A stretch of 64,000 bases of DNA from Solibacillus isronensis (GTDB lineage Bacteria; Bacillota; Bacilli; Bacillales_A; Planococcaceae), in assembly GCF_900168685.1 (NCBI RefSeq), contig NZ_FVZN01000014.1, positions 1,674,001-1,738,000 on the forward strand, written 5' to 3'. How positions within the stretch are numbered: the first letter of the stretch is position 1; each line of letters begins with the position of its first letter. The notes under the pieces are model-generated. The model did not search any database. It was not told the DNA's origin and saw nothing but the letters and a program-made list of their open reading frames with translations. A program made the translations under genes and the position numbers. This document shows positions 35,074 to 43,715 of this stretch, one piece after another.

Positions 35074-36018
35074 TTATAAAACTTTTTCTTCCTTTGTGAA
35101 GGCACGATTTAACGCTTCTGCTGCTTGGTTCACAGCTTGCATCCCTTGTTCTAAAGTACCTGGCATCCAGAAAAAGCCATGAATCATTCCATTATAGCGA
35201 GTTGTTTCTACTTGTACTCCCGCTTCTTTCAAACGTTGAGCATAGGCCTCTCCCTCATCACGTAATGGATCGAATTCCGCTGTAATGACCAGTGCAGGAG
35301 GTAAGCTGCTTAATTCCGCTGCGAGTAGTGGCGAAGCATACGGATTTTTCCCGTCTTCTTCATCACGTAAATAATGATTCCAAAACCAGACCATACTATC
35401 TTTCGTTAACAGATAGCCATCTGCATTGTCGCTATAAGACACTGTTTCATAGGAATGGTTCGTAACAGGATAGATTAACAATTGGTACGCTAATTCGAAT
35501 TCATTGTTATCACGGGCCATTAAAGCAACGACCGCTGCCAGATTGCCGCCCGCACTGTCGCCGCCAACCGCTACACGGCTAGGGTCTACCTGAATGGATG
35601 GCCCATTTTCAACTACCCATTTTGCAGCAGCGTATGCATCATCCGCAGCCGCTGGAAATTTATGCTCTGGTGCTAATCGGTAATCCACAGATACGACAAC
35701 ACAGTTCGCACGATTAGTTAACAGTCGGCATGGAACATCGACAGTATCAAGATCCCCAATTACCCAGCCACCTCCGTGGTAAAAAACGAGTGATGGGAAA
35801 GGTCCCTCACCCTCAGGCGTATAAATACGAACAGGAATTTCACCTTCTGGCCCAGGAATTGTCCGATTCTCCACCTTGCCCACAGTTTCAGGTATTCCTG
35901 CTAATGCACTGAAATCCGTTGTTAACCTTGCATCCTCCGGGCTCAGGGAACTCATCGGCGGTGCGCCCGCTGCCGCCATTTGCTCTAAAAGAAACTTCGC
36001 TTGAGAATCAAGTGCCAT
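35074..36018 (-). CDS. Hormone-sensitive-lipase type esterase
   Basis: A cytoplasmic esterase of 314 residues with the HSL oxyanion motif HGGGWVIGD (81-89), nucleophile Ser155 in GDSAGGN, Asp near 248 in EFDPLRDEG and His near 279 in GMIHGF. Lies 50 bases after the Baeyer-Villiger monooxygenase on the same strand. The natural reading is that it hydrolyses the ester or lactone that enzyme makes. AGGAGG precedes the ATG. The operon ends at the terminator that follows. Confidence 0.9.
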   Translation of the reverse strand: MALDSQAKFLLEQMAAAGAPPMSSLSPEDARLTTDFSALAGIPETVGKVENRTIPGPEGEIPVRIYTPEGEGPFPSLVFYHGGGWVIGDLDTVDVPCRLLTNRANCVVVSVDYRLAPEHKFPAAADDAYAAAKWVVENGPSIQVDPSRVAVGGDSAGGNLAAVVALMARDNNEFELAYQLLIYPVTNHSYETVSYSDNADGYLLTKDSMVWFWNHYLRDEEDGKNPYASPLLAAELSSLPPALVITAEFDPLRDEGEAYAQRLKEAGVQVETTRYNGMIHGFFWMPGTLEQGMQAVNQAAEALNRAFTKEEKVL

Positions 36019-36068
36019 ATTTATAATTCCTCCTAATAGAATAATAGATTTTAATTATTAATGCCGTT

Positions 36069-37715
36069 TTAAATCACTTTGTTTGCTTTACCAGAATCTA
36101 AAGTAAATCCATCGTAGCCATTTATTGCTACATCGTCGCAGATTTTACGATATACATTATATCCGCCTACATAGATTGGGAAACCTTTTGCCTTCCCTTC
36201 AATATTTGCACCCGTATACCAAGATTCTGTCTTCGTATAAAGTGTTGAATCCGCCAGCTCTCTGCAATGCTGACTCCACTTTTCCTCGGATTCTGTTTTT
36301 GCTTCAAATACTTCTATCTCATTGTTCCGGAGATGTTCGATACAATCCATTACCCACTCCACATGTTGTTCAATAGCTGCTGGCATATTCCCTAAAACAG
36401 AAGGGCTTTCTGGACCAGTAAGCATAAATAGGTTTGGAAATCCTGCTGTTGTTAAACCAAGATATGTTTTAGTCTTGGCACCATTTTCCCATTTTTCTTT
36501 TAATGCCACATTATCTCGGCCTCTGATGTCAATTTTAAACAGAGACCCTGTCATTCCATCAAAACCAGTAGCAAAAACGATTACATCTAATTCATACTCA
36601 CCATCTTCTGTCCGAATGCCATTCGATGTAATTTCTTCAATTCGTGCTTTCTTCACATCTACTAAACGTACATTTTCGCGGTTGTATGTTTCAAAGTAGT
36701 CTGTATCAATAATTGCTCGTTTTGTTCCGTAATAATGATCTGGTAATAGTTTTTCGGCTGTTTCCGGATCTTTAACAATCTCTCGGATTTTCGAACGTAC
36801 AAATTCAGCAACAAGCAAGTTTCCTTCTTCATTTGTAAGGAGGTCATTATATGCGGACAAAACAGCCCATCCGCCCTTTTCCCATGCCGCTTCAAGAAAT
36901 TCACGGCGTTGTTCAGGCGTGTGATCTAAAACGGAATTTTCACCATATTTGAGTGCCATACCCCCTACGGAATTACGCATTAGCTCTCTCATGCTATGAT
37001 AGTTTTCTTTTGATTTTTCTAGAAACTCTGCCGTATAAGGATGGTTTTTTGCCGGAACACTATATTGCGGTGTACGTTGGAAAACCGTCAGATGTTTTGC
37101 CTCTTTTGCAATAACCGGTATTGACTGAATACCACTTGAACCAGTTCCGACCACACCGACTCGTTTTCCTGTGAAATCTACCTTTTCATGAGGCCAGTGA
37201 CCAGTATGATACAACTCACCTTCAAAGTTATCCATTCCTTTAATATTTGGGATGTTAGCTGTCGATATGCACCCTACACCTGTGATGAAGTATTTAGCCG
37301 ATACTTGGTCTCCTTGATCGGTTTTTATGTCCCATCTATTAGTTTCTTCATCAAAGCTTGCTGAGGTAACACGCGTATTAAATTGAATACCAGGACGTAG
37401 GTCAAACTTATCCGCCACGAAATTTAAGTACTTTAATATTTCAGGCTGCTCAGGGAATCGTGAAGACCAGGACCATTCTTTATATAGCTCCTCCGAGAAA
37501 GTATAGTTATAGCAGATACTTTCTGAGTCACAACGTGCCCCTGGATATCGATTCCAGTACCATGTACCACCAACACCGTCACCCGTCTCGTACACTTTTG
37601 TAGATAACCCTGCCTCCCTTAACCGGTAGAGCATGTACAATCCTGAAAAGCCTGCCCCAATAACGACCGCATCAACATGAACAGTTTCTACTTGATGTTC
37701 ATTAGTGATTCTCAT
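36069..37715 (-). CDS. Baeyer-Villiger monooxygenase (FAD/NADPH type I)
   Basis: A protein of 548 residues. FAD Rossmann motif GAGFSG (20-25), the GGTWYWNRYPGARCD block after it, the BVMO fingerprint FEGELYHTGHWP (164-175, F-x-G-x-x-x-H-x-x-x-W-P) and the NADPH motif GTGSSG (190-195). Such enzymes insert oxygen next to a ketone to give an ester or lactone. AAAGGAGG before the ATG. With the downstream esterase it forms a ketone-degradation pair. Upstream lie two AT-rich palindromes that may be operators. Confidence 0.92.
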   Translation of the reverse strand: MRITNEHQVETVHVDAVVIGAGFSGLYMLYRLREAGLSTKVYETGDGVGGTWYWNRYPGARCDSESICYNYTFSEELYKEWSWSSRFPEQPEILKYLNFVADKFDLRPGIQFNTRVTSASFDEETNRWDIKTDQGDQVSAKYFITGVGCISTANIPNIKGMDNFEGELYHTGHWPHEKVDFTGKRVGVVGTGSSGIQSIPVIAKEAKHLTVFQRTPQYSVPAKNHPYTAEFLEKSKENYHSMRELMRNSVGGMALKYGENSVLDHTPEQRREFLEAAWEKGGWAVLSAYNDLLTNEEGNLLVAEFVRSKIREIVKDPETAEKLLPDHYYGTKRAIIDTDYFETYNRENVRLVDVKKARIEEITSNGIRTEDGEYELDVIVFATGFDGMTGSLFKIDIRGRDNVALKEKWENGAKTKTYLGLTTAGFPNLFMLTGPESPSVLGNMPAAIEQHVEWVMDCIEHLRNNEIEVFEAKTESEEKWSQHCRELADSTLYTKTESWYTGANIEGKAKGFPIYVGGYNVYRKICDDVAINGYDGFTLDSGKANKVI

Positions 37716-37755
37716 CTGTTACCTCCTTTTATTATGAACAGAACTATTGGCAAGA

Positions 37756-37776
37756 ATAGTAATTCTTGATTACTAT
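37756..37776. promoter_or_regulatory. Inverted repeat upstream of the BVMO gene
   Basis: ATAGTAAT and ATTACTAT, perfect 8-bp arms with a 5-base spacer, 41 bases before the BVMO start. Candidate regulator site. Confidence 0.5.
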
Positions 37777-37821
37777 CTCTACTATTTAATCTATGAGTAC
37801 GATTATATGCTTAGACCTAAA

Positions 37822-37844
37822 AATATTATTTATTTAATAATATT
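37822..37844. promoter_or_regulatory. Second inverted repeat in the divergent BVMO/esterase region
   Basis: AATATTATT and AATAATATT, perfect 9-bp arms with a 5-base spacer. Pure AT content lowers its weight. Confidence 0.35.
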
Positions 37845-37899
37845 TAACTGCAGTAACTTCCTTAATTAGTCGCTTTGTTCATATGAAATTCCTATACTG

Positions 37900-37928
37900 T
37901 TGACGATAGTCTAATTAGACCTTATAAT
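37900..37928 (+). promoter_or_regulatory. Strong sigma-A promoter of the SGNH esterase-padR unit
   Basis: TTGACG (37900-37905), a 17-base spacer and the perfect -10 TATAAT (37923-37928). One operator fills the spacer and another covers the predicted start of transcription near 37935. Confidence 0.8.
37908..37920. promoter_or_regulatory. Palindromic operator 1
   Basis: Perfect palindrome core GTCTAATTAGAC (37909-37920) in the -35/-10 spacer. Confidence 0.75.
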
Positions 37929-37933
37929 ACGAA

Positions 37934-37947
37934 AGTCTAATTAGACT
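37934..37947. promoter_or_regulatory. Palindromic operator 2
   Basis: AGTCTAATTAGACT, a perfect palindrome with the same core as operator 1, repeated 26 bp downstream over the predicted +1. The PadR regulator of the same transcript is the natural candidate to bind here. Confidence 0.75.
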
Positions 37948-37969
37948 ATTGCGAAGGAGTGAAAATAAA

Positions 37970-38810
37970 ATGATAAAATCTTTTTTAATGTTAGGGCAAT
38001 CCAATATGGCAGGACGAGGATTCTTGCATGAGGTAGAACCTATTTATAATGAAAAAATAAAAATGCTTCGCAACGGGCAGTGGCAAATGATGACTGAACC
38101 GATTAATTATGACCGCCCTGTCGCTGGTGTAAGTCTAGCAGCATCTTTTGCAGAGGCATGGTCGAAAGCCAACCCGGATGAAGAAATAGGTTTAATTCCT
38201 TGCGCAGAAGGTGGCAGTTCCTTGGACGATTGGCATCCACAAGGTACTCTTTTTCAGCACGCTTTGTCAGAAGCCCGATTTGCCCTTAAAACTAGTGAGA
38301 TCTGCGGTATATTATGGCATCAAGGTGAAAGTGACAGCAATAATTCTTTACATGAAACGTATTATGAAAAGTTATCTCTCATCATAGAGACTTTACGAAA
38401 AGAATTAAACCTAAAAAATGTCCCACATCATGGGTGAGCTTGGTGATTTTTTAGGAAAAACAGGTTTTGGAAAGTACTCAACAGAGTACCAGAAAATCAA
38501 TGAACACTTATACGGATTCGCTCACGAGCACGAACAATGTTATTTTGTAACGGCGGAAGGTCTAACTGCCAATCCGGATGGTATTCATTTGAATGCCGTT
38601 TCCCAACGAAAATTTGGTTATCGCTACTACGAAGCATTTTCGAAAAAGTGCCATATTTTAGAACCACTTTCGGATGAAAATCAATCACTAAAAATAAATA
38701 ATAACTATTCGAAAAGTGAACAAATTTATATTCACAGTATGAATTTGGCTCTAGGTAAAATCACATACACTGAATTCGAAGCACAAATGGCGAAGGTGAT
38801 GCAATTTTGA
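37970..38810 (+). pseudogene. SGNH/sialate O-acetylesterase-like (CE6) protein, frameshifted
   Basis: The first frame (from ATG 37970, site GAAGGAG) encodes residues 1-155 with the SGNH block I MLGQSNMAGRG and the block GILWHQGESDS. It shifts near 38426, after LNLKNVP. The second frame continues IMGELGDFLGKTGFGKY... to block V NPDGIHLN. Together they form one carbohydrate-esterase-like protein of about 280 residues, but the catalytic Ser and the Asp-x-x-His are now in different frames. One inserted or two deleted bases explain it. Promoter and ribosome site are intact. Confidence 0.8.
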
Positions 38811-39343
38811 TTCCTTTACTTATCCTTGGTTTACTGATTCAAAACCCTGGGGCTCATGGATATGAACTGTTAAGCTTAATGGAAAAACGACATTATAAAT
38901 ATATCGTTAACTTTACTAAAGGTTCATTTTATTACAATTTGAAACAACTTGAAGAAAAAGGCTTGATTGAAGAAACACATCAAATAAGGCCATTCAATAA
39001 TCGTGATATTCATACCTTTGAAATCACGTCTTTAGGAATAGAAGAATTCAATAAATTAATGGACAAATACGGGACTAAATCTGAATATGTAAACTTACAA
39101 TTTTACGGGGCATTACTCTTTGCAGATGAATTCGATAAAAATAAATTATTAGAATTAATTCAATCACAAATTGATCAAACTGAAGCCAGGATTGCTCTTC
39201 TCGATGAATACCTGGCTAACACTAAACAATTACCTGGTAAAATCGATTATTTTCGTCGCATGAACGAAAATTCTCGTTCTCACCATCTAGTAAATTTAAA
39301 TTGGTTTAAAGAATTGAAGCGAGACATAGAAAACAAGGGATGA
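38807..39343 (+). CDS. PadR family transcriptional regulator
   Basis: A protein of 178 residues with the PadR winged helix (LLILGLLIQNPGAHGYELLSL, then GSFYYNLKQLEEKGLI) and a C-terminal helical dimerisation region. It starts with TTG, overlapping the esterase stop codon by three bases, with GAAGGTG 8 bases upstream, so it is translated together with the esterase. Probably represses its own promoter through the paired GTCTAATTAGAC sites, and perhaps the divergent BVMO operon. Confidence 0.8.
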   Translation: MIPLLILGLLIQNPGAHGYELLSLMEKRHYKYIVNFTKGSFYYNLKQLEEKGLIEETHQIRPFNNRDIHTFEITSLGIEEFNKLMDKYGTKSEYVNLQFYGALLFADEFDKNKLLELIQSQIDQTEARIALLDEYLANTKQLPGKIDYFRRMNENSRSHHLVNLNWFKELKRDIENKG

Positions 39344-39396
39344 TTAGGTTTTCTACTTTGTTTATCTTTCAAAAACTTTTTTTTGCTTTTTTACAG

Positions 39397-39434
39397 ACTA
39401 CCTCCTACCCGGTAAGTAGTGCTAGGTAGTTTTG
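39397..39434. terminator. Hairpin between padR and the phosphotransferase gene
   Basis: ACTACCT pairs with AGGTAGT, followed by TTTTG on the plus strand and, on the other side, by a T-rich tract for the minus strand. Confidence 0.55.
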
Positions 39435-39445
39435 CCAAGTTTCTT

Positions 39446-40363
39446 TTAGAGTCTATAGTTAGCACTATCTATCATAAAATGAATTAAGCTCATAAATAAT
39501 TTTTGTTGAGAGGATTTTTGCCAGTCTTCTTCATACTCTGCCATTAACCACATTACTTCATCTAGAAAGACGTGTTGTTTCGCCTTTTCCCAAAACACTT
39601 TTTCTTGATTGGTTAAAACAATAGATTCTTTATATCCCGATAAAAAGATTTCCCATTCATCTATTGTAAAAACCCGATCCGGGGCTTCTTCATGCTCATT
39701 ATGAAAGAGCAGTAATGCAAGTGCCAGGTCAAAAATTCTTGGTATCCAACCAGCATTATCCGGATCAATCAAATACGGCTCCGGGATTAAAACTAAATTA
39801 TTTGCTTTAAAATCATGAGGTGTTGCAACATGCGGCAATCCAGCATCGTAAAGTTCCTGTTGATTCGCAACACTTCCTAGTAACTTTGTTTTTAATCCTG
39901 GGTCAATTCTAATTCCAGCTTTTTCTGCATGTAGGATAATTGCCTCCATACCCTCTTCCACTTCTTCTTTATTAAAATCATAGACATCGTATTCAAGAAG
40001 ATTATATTCATTTGAAACATGTGAATAGCTGTGAATCTGTCCCAACATTTTACCAGCTTCATAAATTTCATTGTCTTTGCCTGAGTATTTCTCACCTTCA
40101 ATAAATGGATAAACCACAAAATTTATATCTTCATATTTTTGCGGATTATCAACTTGTAACTTAACTGGCGTTACAACATTTATCCCCTTATCTTTCAGCA
40201 TGTTAGTATAAGACATTACACTTTCTGCCCTGCTTTGCGTTCGTTTTACAACAACATCCTGATCGCCATACTTCACTCGGTATACTGGTGAATATGGATA
40301 AATGCTTACAGGCTCTTCTTCCACATCAAAATCAAATATATTTAAGATTTGGGTTCCATTCAT
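39446..40363 (-). CDS. Aminoglycoside phosphotransferase-type kinase
   Basis: A protein of 305 residues with the APH/choline-kinase fold: lysine in VVVKRTQSR (Lys40), the catalytic loop HDFKANNL (183-190, with Asp184 and Asn188) and LIDPDN (Asp200) as the metal-binding DFG equivalent. Relatives phosphorylate antibiotics, sugars or choline-like alcohols, so resistance is only one option. The ATG at 40363 is chosen because AGGTGG precedes it. Confidence 0.82.
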   Translation of the reverse strand: MNGTQILNIFDFDVEEEPVSIYPYSPVYRVKYGDQDVVVKRTQSRAESVMSYTNMLKDKGINVVTPVKLQVDNPQKYEDINFVVYPFIEGEKYSGKDNEIYEAGKMLGQIHSYSHVSNEYNLLEYDVYDFNKEEVEEGMEAIILHAEKAGIRIDPGLKTKLLGSVANQQELYDAGLPHVATPHDFKANNLVLIPEPYLIDPDNAGWIPRIFDLALALLLFHNEHEEAPDRVFTIDEWEIFLSGYKESIVLTNQEKVFWEKAKQHVFLDEVMWLMAEYEEDWQKSSQQKLFMSLIHFMIDSANYRL

Positions 40364-40513
40364 TACTTTAACCACCTTGTGTTTATAAAAAATCTCCACT
40401 GAAAATTGAATATATATATTCAATTTGTTTATTTGCTTCTTCCATAAGTTTAACTAATTCTGAATCGCGTCAGATTTTATGTATCGAAGAAAGCAATTGA
40501 TCATTATCAAAGA

Positions 40514-40999
40514 TCATTTATTTAATTCTTTTTTTAATAAGTCGATTGCTGTCATTACTTCTTCTTTATTTTTAGAATCATTCATATGGTTGCGGGCATG
40601 AAGTAGCGTCGGTCTAACGGACTCGACTGAGCGGCCAAACTCATACATCCACTCATATCTTGGAACCATCCAAGTATGGAAATGGTGTGTAGTATCTTCA
40701 TTATAAAAGTAATAGACGTACTCGATATTCAATACTTCTCTTTGAGCCTGTCTTATTCTGGTTAACGCCTGAATATAATCTAATTTTTCCTCTTCAGTTA
40801 ATTCATCAAAAGACTTGATATGTCTTTTAGAAGCTAATATGATTAACCCCTTGATTGGATAAGCTACATCTTGATGGGCGTGAAAATACTTCGTTTCATA
40901 TACAACTCCGCCATCAGGTTCTATCAAACCAGTTGTTAATGCACAACTTAAACATTTAACCTCAACAATTTTCCCATTTGATAATGTTATTTTCTTAAT
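40514..40999 (-). CDS. HIT family hydrolase/transferase (probable ATT start)
   Basis: A protein of about 161 residues with the HIT motif THHFHTWMV and the zinc-type CLSC at residues 16-19. The first in-frame ATG/GTG/TTG is TTG 40927, which would remove the CLSC motif and the first strand. Upstream the frame is open and protein-like (ITLSNGKIVEVKCLSCALTT). It begins at ATT 40999, directly behind AAAAGGGGG at normal spacing. I place the start there. Members hydrolyse dinucleoside polyphosphates or nucleotide conjugates. Confidence 0.75.
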   Translation of the reverse strand: MKKITLSNGKIVEVKCLSCALTTGLIEPDGGVVYETKYFHAHQDVAYPIKGLIILASKRHIKSFDELTEEEKLDYIQALTRIRQAQREVLNIEYVYYFYNEDTTHHFHTWMVPRYEWMYEFGRSVESVRPTLLHARNHMNDSKNKEEVMTAIDLLKKELNK

Positions 41000-41087
41000 A
41001 TAATAACCCCCTTTTACACTCTTAAAAAAACTCCTATTATTTACTTACATAGAAGTTCACATGTGTTTTTTGTTTCCAAGCTTTAAC

Positions 41088-41564
41088 TTAAATGATTTGA
41101 GATTTTTCATAAAAAATTATTGTTATCTTTTCGTTTATTATTTTGGATTTACCTGTTTTTTTATAACCTAACTTTTCATAGAGGTGACAAAGCCCTTCTT
41201 CCTGCATAATGGTGTCCAACTCCCATAATCTTGCGTCTTGATATATATTCTCTACTATTTCAAAGACTTTTTGAGCAATTCCCTTTCCTTGATGCTCTGG
41301 CAAAATAAATATAGGGCTGACACGATAAGATTTATTACTCATTTTTACAATTCTAATGCCACCAATAGTATCTTCTAGATTTTTAATTAAATAATAATCT
41401 GTAAATGGTTGCTTGAATCGAGTAATAACTCTTTCTAAAGATTCATTAGCTGGGTTCGTATCGTAGTCCTGGTATTTCTCTAGTAAAGGCATAAATGCTT
41501 TCACTTGTATCTCATGAAGCTTAGCCGCGTCATCTAAAGTTGCTTTACATAATGAGACTTCCAT
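41088..41564 (-). CDS. GNAT N-acetyltransferase
   Basis: A protein of 158 residues with motif A ILPEHQGKGIAQKVF and the C-terminal LYEKLGY. Substrate unknown. AAAGGAGG site precedes the ATG. Confidence 0.85.
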   Translation of the reverse strand: MEVSLCKATLDDAAKLHEIQVKAFMPLLEKYQDYDTNPANESLERVITRFKQPFTDYYLIKNLEDTIGGIRIVKMSNKSYRVSPIFILPEHQGKGIAQKVFEIVENIYQDARLWELDTIMQEEGLCHLYEKLGYKKTGKSKIINEKITIIFYEKSQII

Positions 41565-41703
41565 AAAATATAAACCTCCTTTATAAAACCTTAATTCATA
41601 TTTACAAATTTATCCATATCAAAATTAACCCTATACAGCCTGTTTGTTTCGGAAATGAAAAATATCACCTAAATCTTAACTATAATTCTCTATGTAAAAA
41701 AAC

Positions 41704-41730
41704 AGCGCTGATTCTAGTTCAGAATCGCGC
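41704..41730 (-). terminator. Palindromic repeat copy 5, overlapping a stop codon
   Basis: AGCGC-T-GATTCT pairs with AGAATC-GCGC with the same bulged T as copies 2 and 3. The stop codon of the 41719-42267 gene lies in the loop and its last codons (EARF) form one arm. Confidence 0.75.
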
Positions 41731-42267
41731 CTCATTCACTTCCTTCTTATTTGAAAATCCTGTAAAGATAAAACTTGAAATAAACGCAACAGTTGTTACC
41801 ACAATTCCCATAAATAATCCGATTGCTCTCATAAAAGGATCATCGCCTGGATAGGCAGGCTCTAGTGTGACTAACATATAAATCAATATAAGGGTCAAGA
41901 TCATATAAAAACTGCTACCGACTGCTGCCATCTTCAAACGATTTCTTCTCGTACCTTGCCAAGTTTTATTAATTATTATCCATAAAAAGATACTTCCAAT
42001 TACAGCAAGTATCATTACAAGTATGTGTACATACGGAATTAAGAAATAAGTCAGCAAATAAATAATAAGAGCAGTTGAAAAGAAAAGGATGGCATTCATA
42101 ATAAAAAGAAATATCCCAGCTAACCAATAATTTTGAAACCATCCAGCATTGTTCAACCTAGATATTAGAATATTGTCTTCTCCAAGTAGGTTTATTAATG
42201 GCCATTTAAGAAATGTGACAAAGAATACGCCAATAAGACCAATAAATAAGAATAAAGTTAAGGACAT
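41719..42267 (-). CDS. Integral membrane protein of unknown function
   Basis: A protein of 182 residues with five hydrophobic segments: about 5-22, 48-68, 72-95, 115-134 and 145-168. No conserved catalytic motif is visible. TAGGGGG site before the ATG. The last four residues are encoded by one arm of a dispersed palindrome, so the C-terminus may have been changed by that element. Confidence 0.65.
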   Translation of the reverse strand: MSLTLFLFIGLIGVFFVTFLKWPLINLLGEDNILISRLNNAGWFQNYWLAGIFLFIMNAILFFSTALIIYLLTYFLIPYVHILVMILAVIGSIFLWIIINKTWQGTRRNRLKMAAVGSSFYMILTLILIYMLVTLEPAYPGDDPFMRAIGLFMGIVVTTVAFISSFIFTGFSNKKEVNEARF

Positions 42268-42404
42268 AGTTTCCCCCTAATCGTGATTCTTTTGCTTGTA
42301 TATTATTATATACAACACAATATAAACCACCTTTTTAAGATAGTTAACGCCATTAATGGAATAAAGTTCCTAATACAGATATCTTTATAAAAATGGACAG
42401 TAAA

Positions 42405-42438
42405 AGAAGCATCGTTTCCTGAAGAAATCGATGCTTCT
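42405..42438. terminator. Terminator of the sigma/anti-sigma operon
   Basis: AGAAGCATCG pairs with CGATGCTTCT, with a short A/T tract on both sides; extra GTTTC/GAAAT pairing extends the stem. Confidence 0.8.
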
Positions 42439-42461
42439 TTTTAACTAAATAAACTGAGTCG

Positions 42462-43715
42462 TTATTGAGTCAAATCTATTTTAAGTTCAACATCCGTTGC
42501 TATCGGGTTATCAATGTAGTTGATCCACAGTTTTGCTCTGCCATTATAAGGCTCGTAGTACTCTCTATAATTATAACCTTCATGTGGAGACATAGAAAAA
42601 CTGCTTCCTTCAGATTCAAGTGACGTACCATCCTCTTTTTCAGCAGGAAACAAGTGCTGGCGGCCTTGGTCGTCCTTGACTGGTGCGTTTAGGTACACAT
42701 CGTTGCCGACAACTTTAATATCCCAGTCAATGAAGTCTGGTTTGAAAAGAACTTCCTTTGTTGTGAAGTCAACTTCGATATAATCTTCGCCTTTTGGAAC
42801 AGCTTGAATTTCACCAATATGGACGATGATTTCATCTGAATCATAGAAGTAGTTGCTTTGTAAATAAAACGTGTACTTACCTTCTCGGAACGAACCACTA
42901 CCAACTAAACCATTGCGAATAAGCTCACGTTTACTACCGTTTTTAAGCTCCAGTGAGATGTTATCGAGTTCGACAATTTGCATCGTATTCGATGGATCTG
43001 GATTTACTTCTATATGAATGCGTAGTGGTGTCCGAATGATTTTATTGATTGTCAGGCGTTGACCTTGTGCAGTAATCGTTGAGTTCGGTTCTATTACTTT
43101 GGCTTTAGCAATCGGTTTTTCTAGTGAGAATGGGATCGAGATAGTTTGTTTATCACCATCTCTCATTTCAAATTCGACACGGAAATTAGGATTTGTCGTA
43201 TCAAGCGGTTGATCGAGTGTCATTTCAAGCAAATGATTACTGTGCGCAACCGGCTCGTCTAGACCGTCCATCGTCCCATAAGTTACGCTGTTTTCAAGCA
43301 GTTGGTCACCTTGGTAAATGTTTACAGAATAGTTATGATGATCGCTTTTTTCCGTCGGGTAATCAAAATCATACATTAGCATAATACCGTATTCATCGAT
43401 AATCGCACCTTGAAGTGTAATCGTAACGTCCTTGTCTTGCACAAGTATGCCAAGCTCCTCGTAGTATTCATTGGCGATGGCATCTTTTATCCCCTCATTT
43501 TCCTGCACGAGCTCGACGATAACACTTAGCCCCGGGATTTTAGCGGCATAGCTAGCAATCGTAGGTGAGACACGGACCGTTAGCAAAAAACTTAAGAAGA
43601 TGATAGCTACTGCAGTGATTCCCTGCCACTGTTTCTTTCTACGTCGTTCTTTTTTTAGTTTTGTAAATGCATTAATACGTCCTTGGCGTAGCTTATCTTT
43701 TGGAATGTCAATCAT
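42462..43715 (-). CDS. DUF4179 anti-sigma-like membrane protein
   Basis: A protein of about 417 residues with a short cytoplasmic N-terminus, one membrane helix (about 32-52) and a large external beta-rich region of the DUF4179 (about 75-200) and DUF5643-like type. The ATG at 43715 overlaps the sigma factor stop by 4 bases (ATGA), with GGAGG upstream. By analogy with other ECF operons, the N-terminus should hold the sigma factor at the membrane and the external domain should sense an envelope signal. Confidence 0.85.
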   Translation of the reverse strand: MIDIPKDKLRQGRINAFTKLKKERRRKKQWQGITAVAIIFLSFLLTVRVSPTIASYAAKIPGLSVIVELVQENEGIKDAIANEYYEELGILVQDKDVTITLQGAIIDEYGIMLMYDFDYPTEKSDHHNYSVNIYQGDQLLENSVTYGTMDGLDEPVAHSNHLLEMTLDQPLDTTNPNFRVEFEMRDGDKQTISIPFSLEKPIAKAKVIEPNSTITAQGQRLTINKIIRTPLRIHIEVNPDPSNTMQIVELDNISLELKNGSKRELIRNGLVGSGSFREGKYTFYLQSNYFYDSDEIIVHIGEIQAVPKGEDYIEVDFTTKEVLFKPDFIDWDIKVVGNDVYLNAPVKDDQGRQHLFPAEKEDGTSLESEGSSFSMSPHEGYNYREYYEPYNGRAKLWINYIDNPIATDVELKIDLTQ

